Assembly: GCF_900115625.1 (NCBI RefSeq)
Contig: NZ_FOXD01000009.1
Coordinates: 62,001 to 126,000, forward strand
DNA from: Salibacterium halotolerans
GTDB lineage: Bacteria; Bacillota; Bacilli; Bacillales; Marinococcaceae
DNA length: 64,000 nucleotides
Reading direction: 5' to 3'
The translations under genes and the position numbers were made by a program. The stretch's first letter is position 1, and each line of letters opens with the position of its first letter. Under the pieces are notes generated by a model. It made no database searches, was not told the origin of the DNA, and was given only the letters and a program-made list of their open reading frames with translations. Below are positions 10,876 to 20,313 of this stretch, one piece after another.

Positions 10876-12165
10876 ATGAAGACGTTTGATAAGTCCCAGG
10901 CGGCGTTTGATGAAGCGGAACCGCTTATGCCGGGCGGAGTGAGCAGTCCGGTTCGGACATATAACTCCGTCGGCCATCCGCCTGTTTACATTGAAGAAGG
11001 AAAAGGGTCCAAAGTGTGGGACCTCGATGGAAATGAGTTTATTGATTATGTTCTGTCCTGGGGACCGCTGATCCGCGGCCACGCCGATGATCACGTAGTG
11101 GAACAGTTGAAGAAAGCAACTGAAAAAGGAACCAGCTTCGGCACCTCCCATCAGATGGAGACGAAACTGGCTGAACTCATCATTGACCGGGTTCCGTCAA
11201 TTGACGTCGTACGAATGGTTAACTCCGGCACGGAAGCAACCATGAGCGCTCTGCGCCTTGCACGTGGCTTTACCGGACGGGATAAAATCATCAAAATGGA
11301 AGGTTGTTACCACGGCCACGGTGATTCCCTGTTAATCAAGGCAGGGTCCGGTGTGGCGACACTAGGACTCCCGGACAGCCCCGGTGTTCCATCCGGTACT
11401 GCCTCCAACACGCTGACGGTACCGTATAATGACCTGGAAAGCTTAAAACTCGCCTTTGAAAAGTACGGCGAAGAAATTGCCGCCGTTATTATGGAACCTG
11501 TTACCGGCAACATGGGAGTCGTACTGCCGGAGGAAGGTTTCTTGCAGGGTGTCCGCGATATCACGGAAGAAAACGGGAGCCTCCTTATTTTTGATGAAGT
11601 GATGACAGGATTCCGCGTCGGCTATAACAGCGCACAGGGAGAATTCGGCGTAACACCGGATTTGACCTGCCTTGGAAAAACAATCGGCGGTGGACTGCCG
11701 GTTGGTGCTTACGGCGGACGCAAAGATATTATGGCAAAAATCGCTCCGGATGGTTCGATTTATCAAGCCGGCACATTGTCCGGAAACCCTCTTGCCATGA
11801 CGGCGGGCTACGAGACACTCAGCCAGCTTACTCCGGCGGATTATGAACGGTTCTATAAGCTCGGTAACCAGCTCGCAGACGGTCTTGAAGCCGCCGCCTC
11901 CAGACATGGTATCCCACATCACGTGAACCGGGCCGGGGCCATGACGACGCTTTTCTTCACAGAAGAAAAAGTGACTGACTTCGCTTCGGCGAAAACATCG
12001 GATCTTGATTTGTTTGCCTCTTATTTCCGGGAAATGATGCAGCAGGGTATATCACTCCCGCCTTCGCAGTTTGAAGGCATCTTCCTGTCTACCGCCCACA
12101 GCGAAGAAGATATAGAGAAAACAATCGACGCAGCCGAGAAGACATTTTCGAAAATAAAGGCATAG
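10876..12165 (+). CDS. hemL: Glutamate-1-semialdehyde 2,1-aminomutase
   Basis: PLP enzyme that isomerises glutamate-1-semialdehyde to 5-aminolevulinate. Schiff-base Lys268 sits in [11 protein letters not shown], the cofactor aspartate in [11 protein letters not shown], and substrate-site motifs NSGTEA and CYHGHGD are present. Start at ATG 10876 after AAAGGAG; a GTG nine bases upstream overlaps the Shine-Dalgarno. 429 residues, as in B. subtilis. It lies 127 bases after hemB beyond a terminator, and no strong promoter is evident in that gap. Confidence 0.96.
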   Translation: MKTFDKSQAAFDEAEPLMPGGVSSPVRTYNSVGHPPVYIEEGKGSKVWDLDGNEFIDYVLSWGPLIRGHADDHVVEQLKKATEKGTSFGTSHQMETKLAELIIDRVPSIDVVRMVNSGTEATMSALRLARGFTGRDKIIKMEGCYHGHGDSLLIKAGSGVATLGLPDSPGVPSGTASNTLTVPYNDLESLKLAFEKYGEEIAAVIMEPVTGNMGVVLPEEGFLQGVRDITEENGSLLIFDEVMTGFRVGYNSAQGEFGVTPDLTCLGKTIGGGLPVGAYGGRKDIMAKIAPDGSIYQAGTLSGNPLAMTAGYETLSQLTPADYERFYKLGNQLADGLEAAASRHGIPHHVNRAGAMTTLFFTEEKVTDFASAKTSDLDLFASYFREMMQQGISLPPSQFEGIFLSTAHSEEDIEKTIDAAEKTFSKIKA

Positions 12166-12170
12166 AGCAA

Positions 12171-12211
12171 AAAAAGCAGCGCCGGATTACATATCCGGGC
12201 TGCTCTTTTTT
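12171..12211. terminator. Bidirectional terminator between hemL and the MFS gene
   Basis: Stem 12175-12186 with 12194-12204 (AGCAGC.CCGGA / TCCGG.GCTGCT) flanked by A on the left and T on the right. It serves both convergent genes and overlaps the last codons of the transporter, whose stop lies in the loop. Confidence 0.85.
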
Positions 12212-13497
12212 TGAGGGGGCGGGGAAGCAAATGCAAGTATTGCTGCGAGAACAGGCAGAGCAATCATCATCCAGAGAATTTCATTGTACTGTCCGAAATA
12301 ATCAAACGCTATACCAAACGGAAGCGGCCCCAGTGCTGAACCGATAACAATGGCTGTCGTTGCGAAACTTTTCAGTTTGCCGATATGATCAAGGCCGAAA
12401 TATTCCGGCCAGACCATGTTATTGCAAATTTTTGTCGTTCCGTCAAAAAAGCCCCAAAGTACGACAAAAAGAACAATACTCCACGCCGACTGTGCGTAAA
12501 TCAGAAGAATGAAGGTAAAACAGCTTAAAAGAAAGCCGAGGGAGTACACAATGTGCAGTTTGACGCGTTCCACGACAAATCCGGCCGCGAGAGTGAACAG
12601 AAATGCCGTGATCGGCATCAGACTGAGGAGAAAAGCAACGACCGGCCGTTCAATCCCTTTCTCTCCTAAAATCGAAAACAAGTGAATTGTAATACCTGTA
12701 TTAACCAAAGACGGAACAACCGCACAGAACAAAGCAAACCAGAATGATTTCGTGCGGACGGCGCTGTATACCGTCCAGGAAGATTCCCGCCGTTCTTTTG
12801 CAGAGGCTGCGGCTGCTTCTTCCCGGTTCCCGTCTTTGCCGTCATTATCCGGAAGCAGACCGACATCCTCCGGTCGGTTCCGGATAAACACAAAGGCAGC
12901 CGGCACAAACACAACGAGAAGCACCGTACCCCAGAATACCCATGTAAACCGCCAGCCGCCAAGCTCGATCAAAAAGAAGTGAATCGGCGGCATCGCAGCA
13001 CCGCTGGCGAGAACACCAAGCGTCATAAAACTGAACGCGCGTCCGCGCTGTTTAGAAAACCACTGGGGCACCAGCGTATTCGGTACAAGGGTCATAGATC
13101 CCTGCCCGAACAGACGGAGCATGAAAAAACCGATAAACATCATAACCGGGCCGATCATGGCACTGTTCCAAAAACAGGCTATGGCAAGCATGGTTCCGAC
13201 AAGAACAGTAGTATAACGCTGTCCTTTCTTATCAATCAAACGTCCTGTCAAAAACAACAGGAGTCCCGCTGCAAGAGTAGACGCGGAATAAATGCTTGAA
13301 ATCATCGTGCGGTTTCCTTCAAATTCCTCAATGTAAATGTCCATAAATACTGAAATCGAATAAGTCTGTCCCGGCCCGGAGAAAAAGGCACCCAGCGCTG
13401 CTATGGCAACAATCAGCCAACCGTAAAAAAATGGCGGCTGTACAGGCAGATTATCTTTTCTTAGTCTCTTTACTGTCTTCGTACTACTATGATTCAT
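12187..13497 (-). CDS. Major facilitator superfamily transporter
   Basis: Twelve-segment MFS permease of about 436 residues, with the loop 2-3 signature GRLIDKKGQRY near residue 80 and a long charged central loop rich in Glu/Ala (about residues 210-235). Overall layout (FYGWLIVAIAALGAFFSGPGQTYSISVF at the N-terminal end, in parts) resembles the monocarboxylate / oxalate-formate-type branch and B. subtilis YbfB/YcxA. The substrate cannot be read from sequence. I place the start at 13497, after AAAAGGGGATTGG; an open frame extends to 13593 but has no better site. It interrupts the hemL-spoVID adjacency seen in B. subtilis and is convergent with hemL. Confidence 0.85.
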   Translation of the reverse strand: MNHSSTKTVKRLRKDNLPVQPPFFYGWLIVAIAALGAFFSGPGQTYSISVFMDIYIEEFEGNRTMISSIYSASTLAAGLLLFLTGRLIDKKGQRYTTVLVGTMLAIACFWNSAMIGPVMMFIGFFMLRLFGQGSMTLVPNTLVPQWFSKQRGRAFSFMTLGVLASGAAMPPIHFFLIELGGWRFTWVFWGTVLLVVFVPAAFVFIRNRPEDVGLLPDNDGKDGNREEAAAASAKERRESSWTVYSAVRTKSFWFALFCAVVPSLVNTGITIHLFSILGEKGIERPVVAFLLSLMPITAFLFTLAAGFVVERVKLHIVYSLGFLLSCFTFILLIYAQSAWSIVLFVVLWGFFDGTTKICNNMVWPEYFGLDHIGKLKSFATTAIVIGSALGPLPFGIAFDYFGQYNEILWMMIALPVLAAILAFASPPPQKKSSPDM

Positions 13498-13609
13498 CCA
13501 ATCCCCTTTTCCGTCAATTCCACGTCTCCCTGAGACGGGAATCCTTCGTTTCATATACGGATACATTCTATCAATCTGCCATAAGAAAAACAACGAACGG
13601 GATTATCAA

Positions 13610-13638
13610 TCATAGTTTCGCCCGGGGAGGCATATAGT
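13610..13638 (+). promoter_or_regulatory. Candidate sigma-E promoter of spoVID
   Basis: TCATAGTT (13610-13617), a 13-base spacer, then CATATAGT (13631-13638), matching the mother-cell sigma-E pattern ATATT-like / CATA---T. In B. subtilis spoVID is transcribed by sigma-E, so the position fits. Assignment by eye only. Confidence 0.5.
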
Positions 13639-13719
13639 GAAAGGGATAACGAAGGAAGGTTGAAGCTTCCATCATGGAGACAACCTTGCGTATACCTGAT
13701 ACAAAGGAGGGCTTAATAA

Positions 13720-14754
13720 ATGACAGACGCACATGCCTCGGAGCTGACGTTCAGTCTGGAAGAATCGGTGTGGCTGAATCAAGGCGAAAAAATTAAGGAA
13801 CTGGTGTCGCTGGGACTGGATCCGGATATTCGAATCGAAGAAAAATATGATTACGTGGATATTAAAGGCGGTTTGTACCTGAATGGAGAATATTACCCCG
13901 AAACAGAAGAACAGGGATATGATACAGACACAGATCCGGCTCCACGTTATATTGAAACAAATAGCAGGCGCGAAGACGGGGTCGGTGAACTGAAGCATTT
14001 TTTTCCGGTGGATGTCACAGTGCCGCTGAACCGTATTCAACACCTTGATGATGTATATGTAACGATTGACAGTTTTGATTATGATCTTCCGGAACCTGGG
14101 TGCATTCAGCTCACAGCGGATGTTAGCATTTCCGGTGTGCAGGAACGCGTGCGTGAGGAAGAGACAAAAGCGGTGGAGGAATCCCCGGCTGTTGAACCTC
14201 TGCCAGTGTGGGAAATGGAAGATGTGTTCCGCCCGGAAGACAATGAAACAGAAAACAGCAAAGACGAACCGGCAGAAGAAAGGTTTCCTGCCGATTTAGT
14301 ATCCGGCGCGGAAGACAGAGAAGAAAAGCAGGAAGAAGAGGAAACAGAAGAGGAAACAGAAGATGATACAGCCGATATTGTCACGTCTTTCCATGGACGC
14401 GACACACAGGAAGAACCTCTGCCGGTGCAATCGGAAAGAGAAGAAGACGAGCAGGTGGAAAAGGAAGCGGAAACCGAAGAAAACAGCGGCCCTGGTGAAA
14501 CAGCAGAAACGGGGGACCGCGATGATAATGCGCTGTATTTAACGAAAATGATGACTAGTGGAGAGGAAGACTTTTCCCGGCTGAAGATGTGTATCATCCA
14601 GGAAAATGAATCGATAGAGCAGATCGCCGAGCGGTATCACACGACGGCGGGACATCTGCTGCGGTTTAATCGTCTGACTCATGAACATGTGGAGGAAGGG
14701 CAGATATTATATATCCCCGCCCCCGTTTCCACAGCGGAACCGGATAACAGCTGA
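13720..14754 (+). CDS. spoVID: Spore coat/morphogenesis protein SpoVID with C-terminal LysM
   Basis: Morphogenetic protein that drives encasement of the forespore by coat layers, acting at the forespore surface in the mother cell. The N-terminal SpoVID domain (about residues 8-140, LTFSLEESVWLNQGEKIKEL in part) is followed by a very acidic low-complexity linker (about 145-270, Glu-rich) and a C-terminal LysM motif (about 288-335, CIIQENESIEQIAERY then ILYIP). At 344 residues it is much shorter than B. subtilis SpoVID (575), mainly through the linker. Shine-Dalgarno AAAGGAGG precedes the ATG. The usual neighbour ysxE is absent between it and valS. Confidence 0.92.
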   Translation: MTDAHASELTFSLEESVWLNQGEKIKELVSLGLDPDIRIEEKYDYVDIKGGLYLNGEYYPETEEQGYDTDTDPAPRYIETNSRREDGVGELKHFFPVDVTVPLNRIQHLDDVYVTIDSFDYDLPEPGCIQLTADVSISGVQERVREEETKAVEESPAVEPLPVWEMEDVFRPEDNETENSKDEPAEERFPADLVSGAEDREEKQEEEETEEETEDDTADIVTSFHGRDTQEEPLPVQSEREEDEQVEKEAETEENSGPGETAETGDRDDNALYLTKMMTSGEEDFSRLKMCIIQENESIEQIAERYHTTAGHLLRFNRLTHEHVEEGQILYIPAPVSTAEPDNS

Positions 14755-14783
14755 CAACGGCTTCTTGCAGGAAACCCGCACGT

Positions 14784-15032
14784 TCAGCGGCTGACCACGC
14801 AGCTTAAGTAAGCACCGGTCAGCAAAAAGAGAAGCATAACATCAAACGTCGTTGGAAAAATCAATGTACGGATTACCTGAAAAATAATAAGAACTAACAG
14901 AATCTGCATGACAGCCAGCTTCCATTTCCACCACCATCTCCGCTTCGGCCGGTGATGGTGGTGCCTTTTTTTATGTTTTCTGGGCGGAGGGCACGGTGGA
15001 CCAGGCGGCCCTGGATAAGGGGGATATCCCAC
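14784..15032 (-). CDS. Small His/Pro/Trp-rich membrane protein, unknown
   Basis: An 82-residue protein read from GTG 15032 with a near-perfect AAGGAGG six bases upstream. The first 20 residues are Pro/Gly/Tyr-rich (MGYPPYPGPPGPP), then a basic stretch with four consecutive histidines and three consecutive tryptophans, then two hydrophobic segments that probably span the membrane. Short Pro/Gly/Tyr/His-rich proteins of this sort are common among Bacillus spore-coat and spore-membrane proteins, and it is convergent with spoVID, so a sporulation role is possible. I do not recognise a family. Confidence 0.6.
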   Translation of the reverse strand: MGYPPYPGPPGPPCPPPRKHKKRHHHHRPKRRWWWKWKLAVMQILLVLIIFQVIRTLIFPTTFDVMLLFLLTGAYLSCVVSR

Positions 15033-15137
15033 AAGAATCCTCCTTTCTGCAGCATGAGATCTTTTCTCTTATGCATATGCAGAGTACCCGCAAATGTTGC
15101 CGTTTGAAAAAGGCTCCTCATCACAAAAGGACCCGCC

Positions 15138-15166
15138 TTGACGAGAATGTCTTTTCCCCGTAAAAT
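15138..15166 (+). promoter_or_regulatory. Sigma-A promoter of the valS T-box transcript
   Basis: TTGACG (15138-15143), 17-base spacer, TAAAAT (15161-15166): close to consensus, with transcription predicted from about 15173. Confidence 0.8.
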
Positions 15167-15169
15167 ATG

Positions 15170-15427
15170 ACTATACTTACTATAAGAACTGCGAACAACA
15201 GGGAGGAGTACGGATTGTTCCGCCTGAATAAGAGAGAAAAACCCGAGGCTGAAAGGTTTTTTGAGGAAGGAAGTCCGGAAGGTCGCCTTGGAGCTGCTTT
15301 TCTGAAACGGCAGTAGGAAAAGCCGGAGGACCCGTTACCCGGATGGAGCGCACAGTTGATGCAGCTGTGAATAAAGGTGGTACCGCGAGACTCTTCGTCC
15401 TTTGCACAGGGTGAAGGGCTTTTTTTA
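15170..15427 (+). promoter_or_regulatory. T-box riboswitch of valS
   Basis: About 255-base leader ending in the diagnostic T-box AAAGGTGGTACCGCG (15373-15387) followed by a terminator hairpin (GTCCTT 15397-15402 / AAGGGC 15414-15419) and a T run. Uncharged tRNA(Val) pairing its acceptor end to the T-box bulge would favour the antiterminator and allow valS transcription. The upstream Stem I region lies about 15180-15290; a GTC triplet near 15280 could be the specifier, but I have not folded it. Confidence 0.93.
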
Positions 15428-15462
15428 TGCCGGAAAACATATATTTTAAAGGAGGAAATCCG

Positions 15463-18105
15463 ATGACGAAGCAGCACACCGATATGCCGACCAAGTATGA
15501 TCCAGGTGACACCGAAACGAAGTGGTACCCGTATTGGACAAAACATTCTTATTTTGAAGCGGAAGGAACAGGGGACAAGGAGCCGTTTACGATTGTCATC
15601 CCGCCGCCGAACGTGACCGGAAGACTGCACCTCGGTCACGCCTGGGATACGACGCTTCAGGACATTCTTTCCCGACTCAAACGGATGCAGGGGTATGACA
15701 CGCTCTGGCTTCCGGGTATGGACCATGCCGGCATTGCCACGCAGGCAAAGGTGGAAGGAAGACTGAAGGAAGAAGGCATAGACCGGCATGAACTCGGCCG
15801 CGAGCGTTTCCTGGAAAAATCGTGGGACTGGAAGGAAGAATACGCTGATTTCATCCGGCAGCAGTGGGCGAAACTGGGTCTGTCCCTGGACTATTCCAGA
15901 GAGCGGTTTACGCTGGATGAAGGATTGTCCACAGCGGTTCGTGAGGTTTTTGTTTCCCTTTACAATAAAGGTTTGATTTACCGGGGACAGTATATTATCA
16001 ACTGGGATCCGGACACCCAGACTGCCCTTTCCGATATTGAAGTTGATTACAAAGACGTACAGGGTCACTTTTACCACATGAAATATCCGCTGAAAGATGG
16101 AAGCGGTCATATTGAAGTGGCGACGACGAGACCGGAGACGATGCTCGGAGATACTGCTGTTGCGGTACACCCGGAAGATGAACGGTACAGCTGCCTTATC
16201 GGAAAAACAGTTGTGCTGCCGATTATCGGCCGTGAAATAGAGATTATCGCCGACGATTATGTAGATATGGAATTCGGTTCCGGTGCGGTGAAAATCACAC
16301 CGGCCCATGACCCGAACGACTTTGAAATGGGGAACCGCCATGATCTCGAACGCGTACTCGTCATGGATGAATCCGGCACGATGAATGAGAATGCGGGACG
16401 ATATCAAGGTCTCGACCGTTTCGAATGCCGCACACAGCTCGTGAAAGATCTGCAGGAAGACGGTGTGCTGTTTGAGATTGAAGATCACGAGCATTCTGTC
16501 GGCCACTCTGAGCGCAGCGGCGCCGTGGTGGAACCGTATCTTTCCACGCAGTGGTTTGTGAAAATGAAACCACTGGCAGAGCAGGCGGTGAACCTTCAGA
16601 ATCAGGAGGAAAAAGTTCACTTCGTACCGGACCGGTTTGAAAAAACGTATCTGCATTGGCTCGATAATATCCGCGACTGGTGTATATCCCGGCAGCTTTG
16701 GTGGGGCCACCGGATACCGGCCTGGTATCATAAAAAAACCGGGGAGATGCACGTCGGCCATACGGCGCCGTCCAACCCGGAAGAATGGGAGCAGGACGAA
16801 GATGTTCTCGATACGTGGTTCAGCTCCGCGCTCTGGCCGTTCTCAACGATGGGATGGCCGGAGAAGGAAAACCCGGATTTTCAACGTTTTTATCCGACCA
16901 ATGTGCTCGTCACGGGCTATGACATCATCTTTTTCTGGGTATCGCGCATGATCTTTCAAGGCATTGAATTTACAGGGGAGCGTCCATTTCAGGATGTCCT
17001 GATCCACGGTCTTGTCCGCGACGCAGAAGGCCGGAAAATGAGTAAATCCCTCGGCAACGGCGTCGACCCGATGGACGTTATCGATCGTTACGGGGCGGAT
17101 GCGCTCCGGTTCTTCCTTGCTACCGGAACAACACCGGGGAATGATCTTCGTTTCCACTGGGAAAAAATCGAAGCGAACTGGAACTTTGCCAACAAAATCT
17201 GGAACGCCTCCCGTTTCGCGCTCATGAACATGGGTGGCCTTATCTATGGTGATATGGACTTCAGCGGAGACAAAACCATTGCCGACCGCTGGATTCTCAC
17301 CCGTCTTCAGGAGACGATCCGTGATGTGACGCGTCTCATGGACAATTATGAATTCGGTGAAGTGGGACGTCTTTTATATAACTTCATCTGGGATGATGTG
17401 TGTGACTGGTACATCGAAATGGCGAAACTCCCGCTGTACGGTGATGATGAAGCAGCCAGGCTGACGACGCGCTCGGTTCTTGCCCACGTCTTAGAGCAGA
17501 CGATGCGTCTTCTGCATCCGATTATGCCGTTTATCACCGAAGAAATCTGGCAGCACCTTCCGCACGAAGGTTCATCCATTACGGTGGCAGCGTGGCCAAA
17601 AACATACGAAACATTCATGGATCCGGAATCGGTGGAAGATGTGGAACTGCTGCAGCACGTCATCCGTTCGGTCCGCAATACCCGCGCCGAAATGAATGTG
17701 GTTCCAAGCAGAGAAATCGACCTGCAGCTGAAACCGCAGAACGACGGCGTACAGGACCGGCTGGAGCGCGGACGCGTGTATCTTGAACGTTTCTCAAACT
17801 CCGGTGAGCTGACGATTGATCCGGATCTTGATGTTCCGGAAAAGACGGTGTCCCATGTTCTCAGCGGAGCAGAGCTTCATATGCCGCTTGCCGGACTGAT
17901 TGATCTGGACGATGAAATCGCCCGTCTGGAAAAAGAGAAGGAAAAGCTGGATAAAGAAGTCGAACGCGTCCAGAAGAAACTGGCGAACGAAGGCTTTATC
18001 CAGAAAGCGCCGGAAAATGTCGTTGCCGAAGAACGGGAAAAAGAAAAAGATTACATGGAAAAACGGGAGAAAGTGACAGCCCGGATTCAGGAACTGAAAG
18101 CATAA
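15463..18105 (+). CDS. valS: Valyl-tRNA synthetase
   Basis: Class I aminoacyl-tRNA synthetase that charges tRNA(Val). HIGH signature HLGH in [14 protein letters not shown] (near residue 55), the CP1 editing domain, KMSKS in [10 protein letters not shown] (near residue 525), and the C-terminal coiled coil typical of ValRS ([12 protein letters not shown] onwards). Start at ATG 15463 after AAAGGAGG; 880 residues, identical in length to B. subtilis ValS. Controlled by the T-box upstream. A large reading frame antisense to it is a shadow. Confidence 0.97.
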   Translation: MTKQHTDMPTKYDPGDTETKWYPYWTKHSYFEAEGTGDKEPFTIVIPPPNVTGRLHLGHAWDTTLQDILSRLKRMQGYDTLWLPGMDHAGIATQAKVEGRLKEEGIDRHELGRERFLEKSWDWKEEYADFIRQQWAKLGLSLDYSRERFTLDEGLSTAVREVFVSLYNKGLIYRGQYIINWDPDTQTALSDIEVDYKDVQGHFYHMKYPLKDGSGHIEVATTRPETMLGDTAVAVHPEDERYSCLIGKTVVLPIIGREIEIIADDYVDMEFGSGAVKITPAHDPNDFEMGNRHDLERVLVMDESGTMNENAGRYQGLDRFECRTQLVKDLQEDGVLFEIEDHEHSVGHSERSGAVVEPYLSTQWFVKMKPLAEQAVNLQNQEEKVHFVPDRFEKTYLHWLDNIRDWCISRQLWWGHRIPAWYHKKTGEMHVGHTAPSNPEEWEQDEDVLDTWFSSALWPFSTMGWPEKENPDFQRFYPTNVLVTGYDIIFFWVSRMIFQGIEFTGERPFQDVLIHGLVRDAEGRKMSKSLGNGVDPMDVIDRYGADALRFFLATGTTPGNDLRFHWEKIEANWNFANKIWNASRFALMNMGGLIYGDMDFSGDKTIADRWILTRLQETIRDVTRLMDNYEFGEVGRLLYNFIWDDVCDWYIEMAKLPLYGDDEAARLTTRSVLAHVLEQTMRLLHPIMPFITEEIWQHLPHEGSSITVAAWPKTYETFMDPESVEDVELLQHVIRSVRNTRAEMNVVPSREIDLQLKPQNDGVQDRLERGRVYLERFSNSGELTIDPDLDVPEKTVSHVLSGAELHMPLAGLIDLDDEIARLEKEKEKLDKEVERVQKKLANEGFIQKAPENVVAEEREKEKDYMEKREKVTARIQELKA

Positions 18106-18132
18106 TAGATAGAAAACGTGAGGGATGCAGTC

Positions 18133-19434
18133 ATGCAGACGTACGAAGAAGCCCTCAGCTGGCTTTCGGAGCTGAGCGCCCATGGCATCCGTCCCGGTCT
18201 GGACCGGGTCCGCATGATGCTTGAGGGGCTCGGCAACCCGGAGCGGCGGCTGAAAAGTATCCATGTGGGAGGAACGAACGGAAAAGGGTCGACGACCGCG
18301 TTTCTGAAAGAACCGATGAAAGAAGCAGGCCTCGTATGCGGCACGTTCACCTCCCCGTATGTACATGAATTCAGGGAACGTATCGCAGTGAATGGGGAGC
18401 CTGTATCGGAAGAAGATTTTCTAAAAAGCGCGCAGGCGGTGCGGCCGGTCGTGGAAAGTGTCGCAAAAACGCCCTTCGGACCACCGACGGAATTTGAAGT
18501 ACTGACGGTCATCGCGGCTCATTATTTCGCTTCCTCTGCCTTTCCGGATGTAGTCGTCTGGGAAGTCGGCCTCGGCGGAAGACTGGACTCAACGAATGCC
18601 GTTCATCCTATGATCAGCATCATTACCAATGTGGGGCATGACCACCAGGCGGTTCTCGGGGATACCATTGAAGAAATCGCACGGGAGAAAGCAGGCATTA
18701 TCAAGTCTGGCGTACCGGTTGTGACGTGTGACACGAATCCGGAAGTGACAGAGATTCTGGAGGAAGCGGCAGAAGACGCGCGGACGAGACTGTACCGGCT
18801 GGATCGTGATTTTCATGTGACGAATGCTGAGGCGGAGTCTTCCGGGTGGACATTTTCTTTTCAGTCCATTTTAAACCATATCCCGGATGTGAAGATCTCG
18901 ATGCTCGGCCGCCATCAGACAAAAAATGCGGCAGCGGCTTTGATGGCCTTCCGGTATTTGATGCTGTACTACGCGCTGCCGGTGGATGAAGATCATATCC
19001 GCCGCGGATTTCAACACGTATCCTGGATCGGCCGCCTCGATTACAGGGAAACAACACCGCCGCTTTTGCTGGACGGTGCCCACAACAAAGAAGGAATGGA
19101 AAGCCTGGCCGAGGCGCTTACGGACCATTTCCCCGGCCGCTCCATTCATCTGATCGCTGCCATGACGAAAGAAAAAGATCCGGCTGTCCTGTTGGAACCA
19201 CTGAAAGCACTGCCCATTCAATCAGCGGCCGCTGTCGGTTTTGACTTTTTCCGGGCTGCATCGGCGGAAGAAACGGCTGCTAAAAGCCCTATTCCTGATA
19301 CCGAAGCCTTGTCTGACTGGAAGGCAGCCTGGGAAAAAATAAAGCAGACCGCTTCACCTGATGACCTCGTTGTAGCTGCCGGCTCTCTGTATTTCATTTC
19401 AGAAGTGGCAGCGGAAGATAAAAAAATAGAATAA
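18133..19434 (+). CDS. folC: Folylpolyglutamate / dihydrofolate synthase
   Basis: ATP-dependent ligase that adds glutamate to dihydropteroate and to folates. P-loop GTNGKGST (about residues 48-55), the TSPYV motif, the Mur-ligase-type VGLGGRLDSTN segment, and the C-terminal LLDGAHNKEG are all present. ATG 18133 is preceded by GAGGG with eight-base spacing; a GTG 15 bases upstream is less likely. 433 residues. It follows valS by 27 bases and probably shares its T-box transcript; a terminator follows. Confidence 0.95.
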   Translation: MQTYEEALSWLSELSAHGIRPGLDRVRMMLEGLGNPERRLKSIHVGGTNGKGSTTAFLKEPMKEAGLVCGTFTSPYVHEFRERIAVNGEPVSEEDFLKSAQAVRPVVESVAKTPFGPPTEFEVLTVIAAHYFASSAFPDVVVWEVGLGGRLDSTNAVHPMISIITNVGHDHQAVLGDTIEEIAREKAGIIKSGVPVVTCDTNPEVTEILEEAAEDARTRLYRLDRDFHVTNAEAESSGWTFSFQSILNHIPDVKISMLGRHQTKNAAAALMAFRYLMLYYALPVDEDHIRRGFQHVSWIGRLDYRETTPPLLLDGAHNKEGMESLAEALTDHFPGRSIHLIAAMTKEKDPAVLLEPLKALPIQSAAAVGFDFFRAASAEETAAKSPIPDTEALSDWKAAWEKIKQTASPDDLVVAAGSLYFISEVAAEDKKIE

Positions 19435-19442
19435 CCTCAATT

Positions 19443-19474
19443 AAAACTGTGTCCCGGGCGGCACAGTTTTTTTA
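19443..19474 (+). terminator. Terminator after folC
   Basis: Perfect nine-base stem AAAACTGTG (19443-19451) / CACAGTTTT (19462-19470) extended by T. It ends the valS-folC unit, so the pilus genes start a new transcript. Confidence 0.88.
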
Positions 19475-19626
19475 GATACCCTCCTTTCGAATGATAGTCA
19501 GGGAGGGGAGGTGGTGTATTAGATGCAGGTATAAGGGATTTTATTCCATTGACCTGAGCGGATGGACATGCCATGATACGAAAGAAGAACGAAATCAGCA
19601 TAATAACAAAGAAGGAGGATGGGTCT

Positions 19627-20313
19627 ATGGTCTTTGCTGCTATGGCGGCCGCAGCGACGGTGTGTTTTGTTGTGCTTGGAAAATTACCGGCACCATGGAA
19701 TCGGGGAACACAGGCACAGCTCGTACTCTCGGCTTTATTAACCGCCGCACTCATATATCTGTTACATCAATTATATTCGTTCCCGGCAGCCGCCGTCGTT
19801 TTTCTCGTATTCATGCTGTTGTTTTCCTTTCTTATCGGAAAACAGATACAATATGCAGAAGAAGCCGCAGTAGAGGAAGAACAGTTTCTCTTCCTGACAG
19901 AAGAAGACCTTACGGAAAAAAGCTCGGAACCGACGGTGCAGGAATTGTTTGGGAGGGAGGCTCCCGGGGAAAGGACGAACACGCACCGAAAGCAGAGCTC
20001 AGCAGAAGAGAACGAGAAGCAATTTCCTCAAACAAGGAGCGGGGATTCCGTTGCGGAACAGGAACTGATGGAGGAGGAAGAACACTTTTTTCAGCGGAGA
20101 GCCTTCATGCTTGAAGAGGAACCGCAGGAGGAGTCAGAAGAGGAGACAACAGAGGCTCCGCTTTTTGCGCAGAATAATACAGTGGATAAAGAAAAAAGCA
20201 CGTCCGGCGAGGCAGAAGACAGATCATGGTCGGATAAACGAGCAAAGCTTCTTGATGAGCTGGATGAACAACCTGCAGACAACCTGGAAAAACAGGTGGA
20301 GGACCGCCGATGA
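19627..20313 (+). CDS. Membrane protein with acidic tail, first gene of the pilus cluster
   Basis: A 228-residue protein with two or three hydrophobic segments in the first 75 residues, then a long, highly acidic cytoplasmic or external tail (Glu-rich, about residues 80-228). Start at ATG 19627 with AAGGAGG eight bases upstream. It overlaps the next gene by four bases (ATGA), so it belongs to the same operon as the VanW/G5-like protein and pilB. I do not recognise the family. The context suggests a pilus-associated or envelope protein, but that is inference from position alone. A possible -35 TTGACC lies at 19549, without a convincing -10. Confidence 0.75.
   Translation: MVFAAMAAAATVCFVVLGKLPAPWNRGTQAQLVLSALLTAALIYLLHQLYSFPAAAVVFLVFMLLFSFLIGKQIQYAEEAAVEEEQFLFLTEEDLTEKSSEPTVQELFGREAPGERTNTHRKQSSAEENEKQFPQTRSGDSVAEQELMEEEEHFFQRRAFMLEEEPQEESEEETTEAPLFAQNNTVDKEKSTSGEAEDRSWSDKRAKLLDELDEQPADNLEKQVEDRR

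Noticed and set aside
15121-16761. Minus-strand frame of 546 codons opposite valS and its T-box
   Set aside because: Runs through the T-box, terminator and valS coding sequence; composition is that of an antisense shadow.
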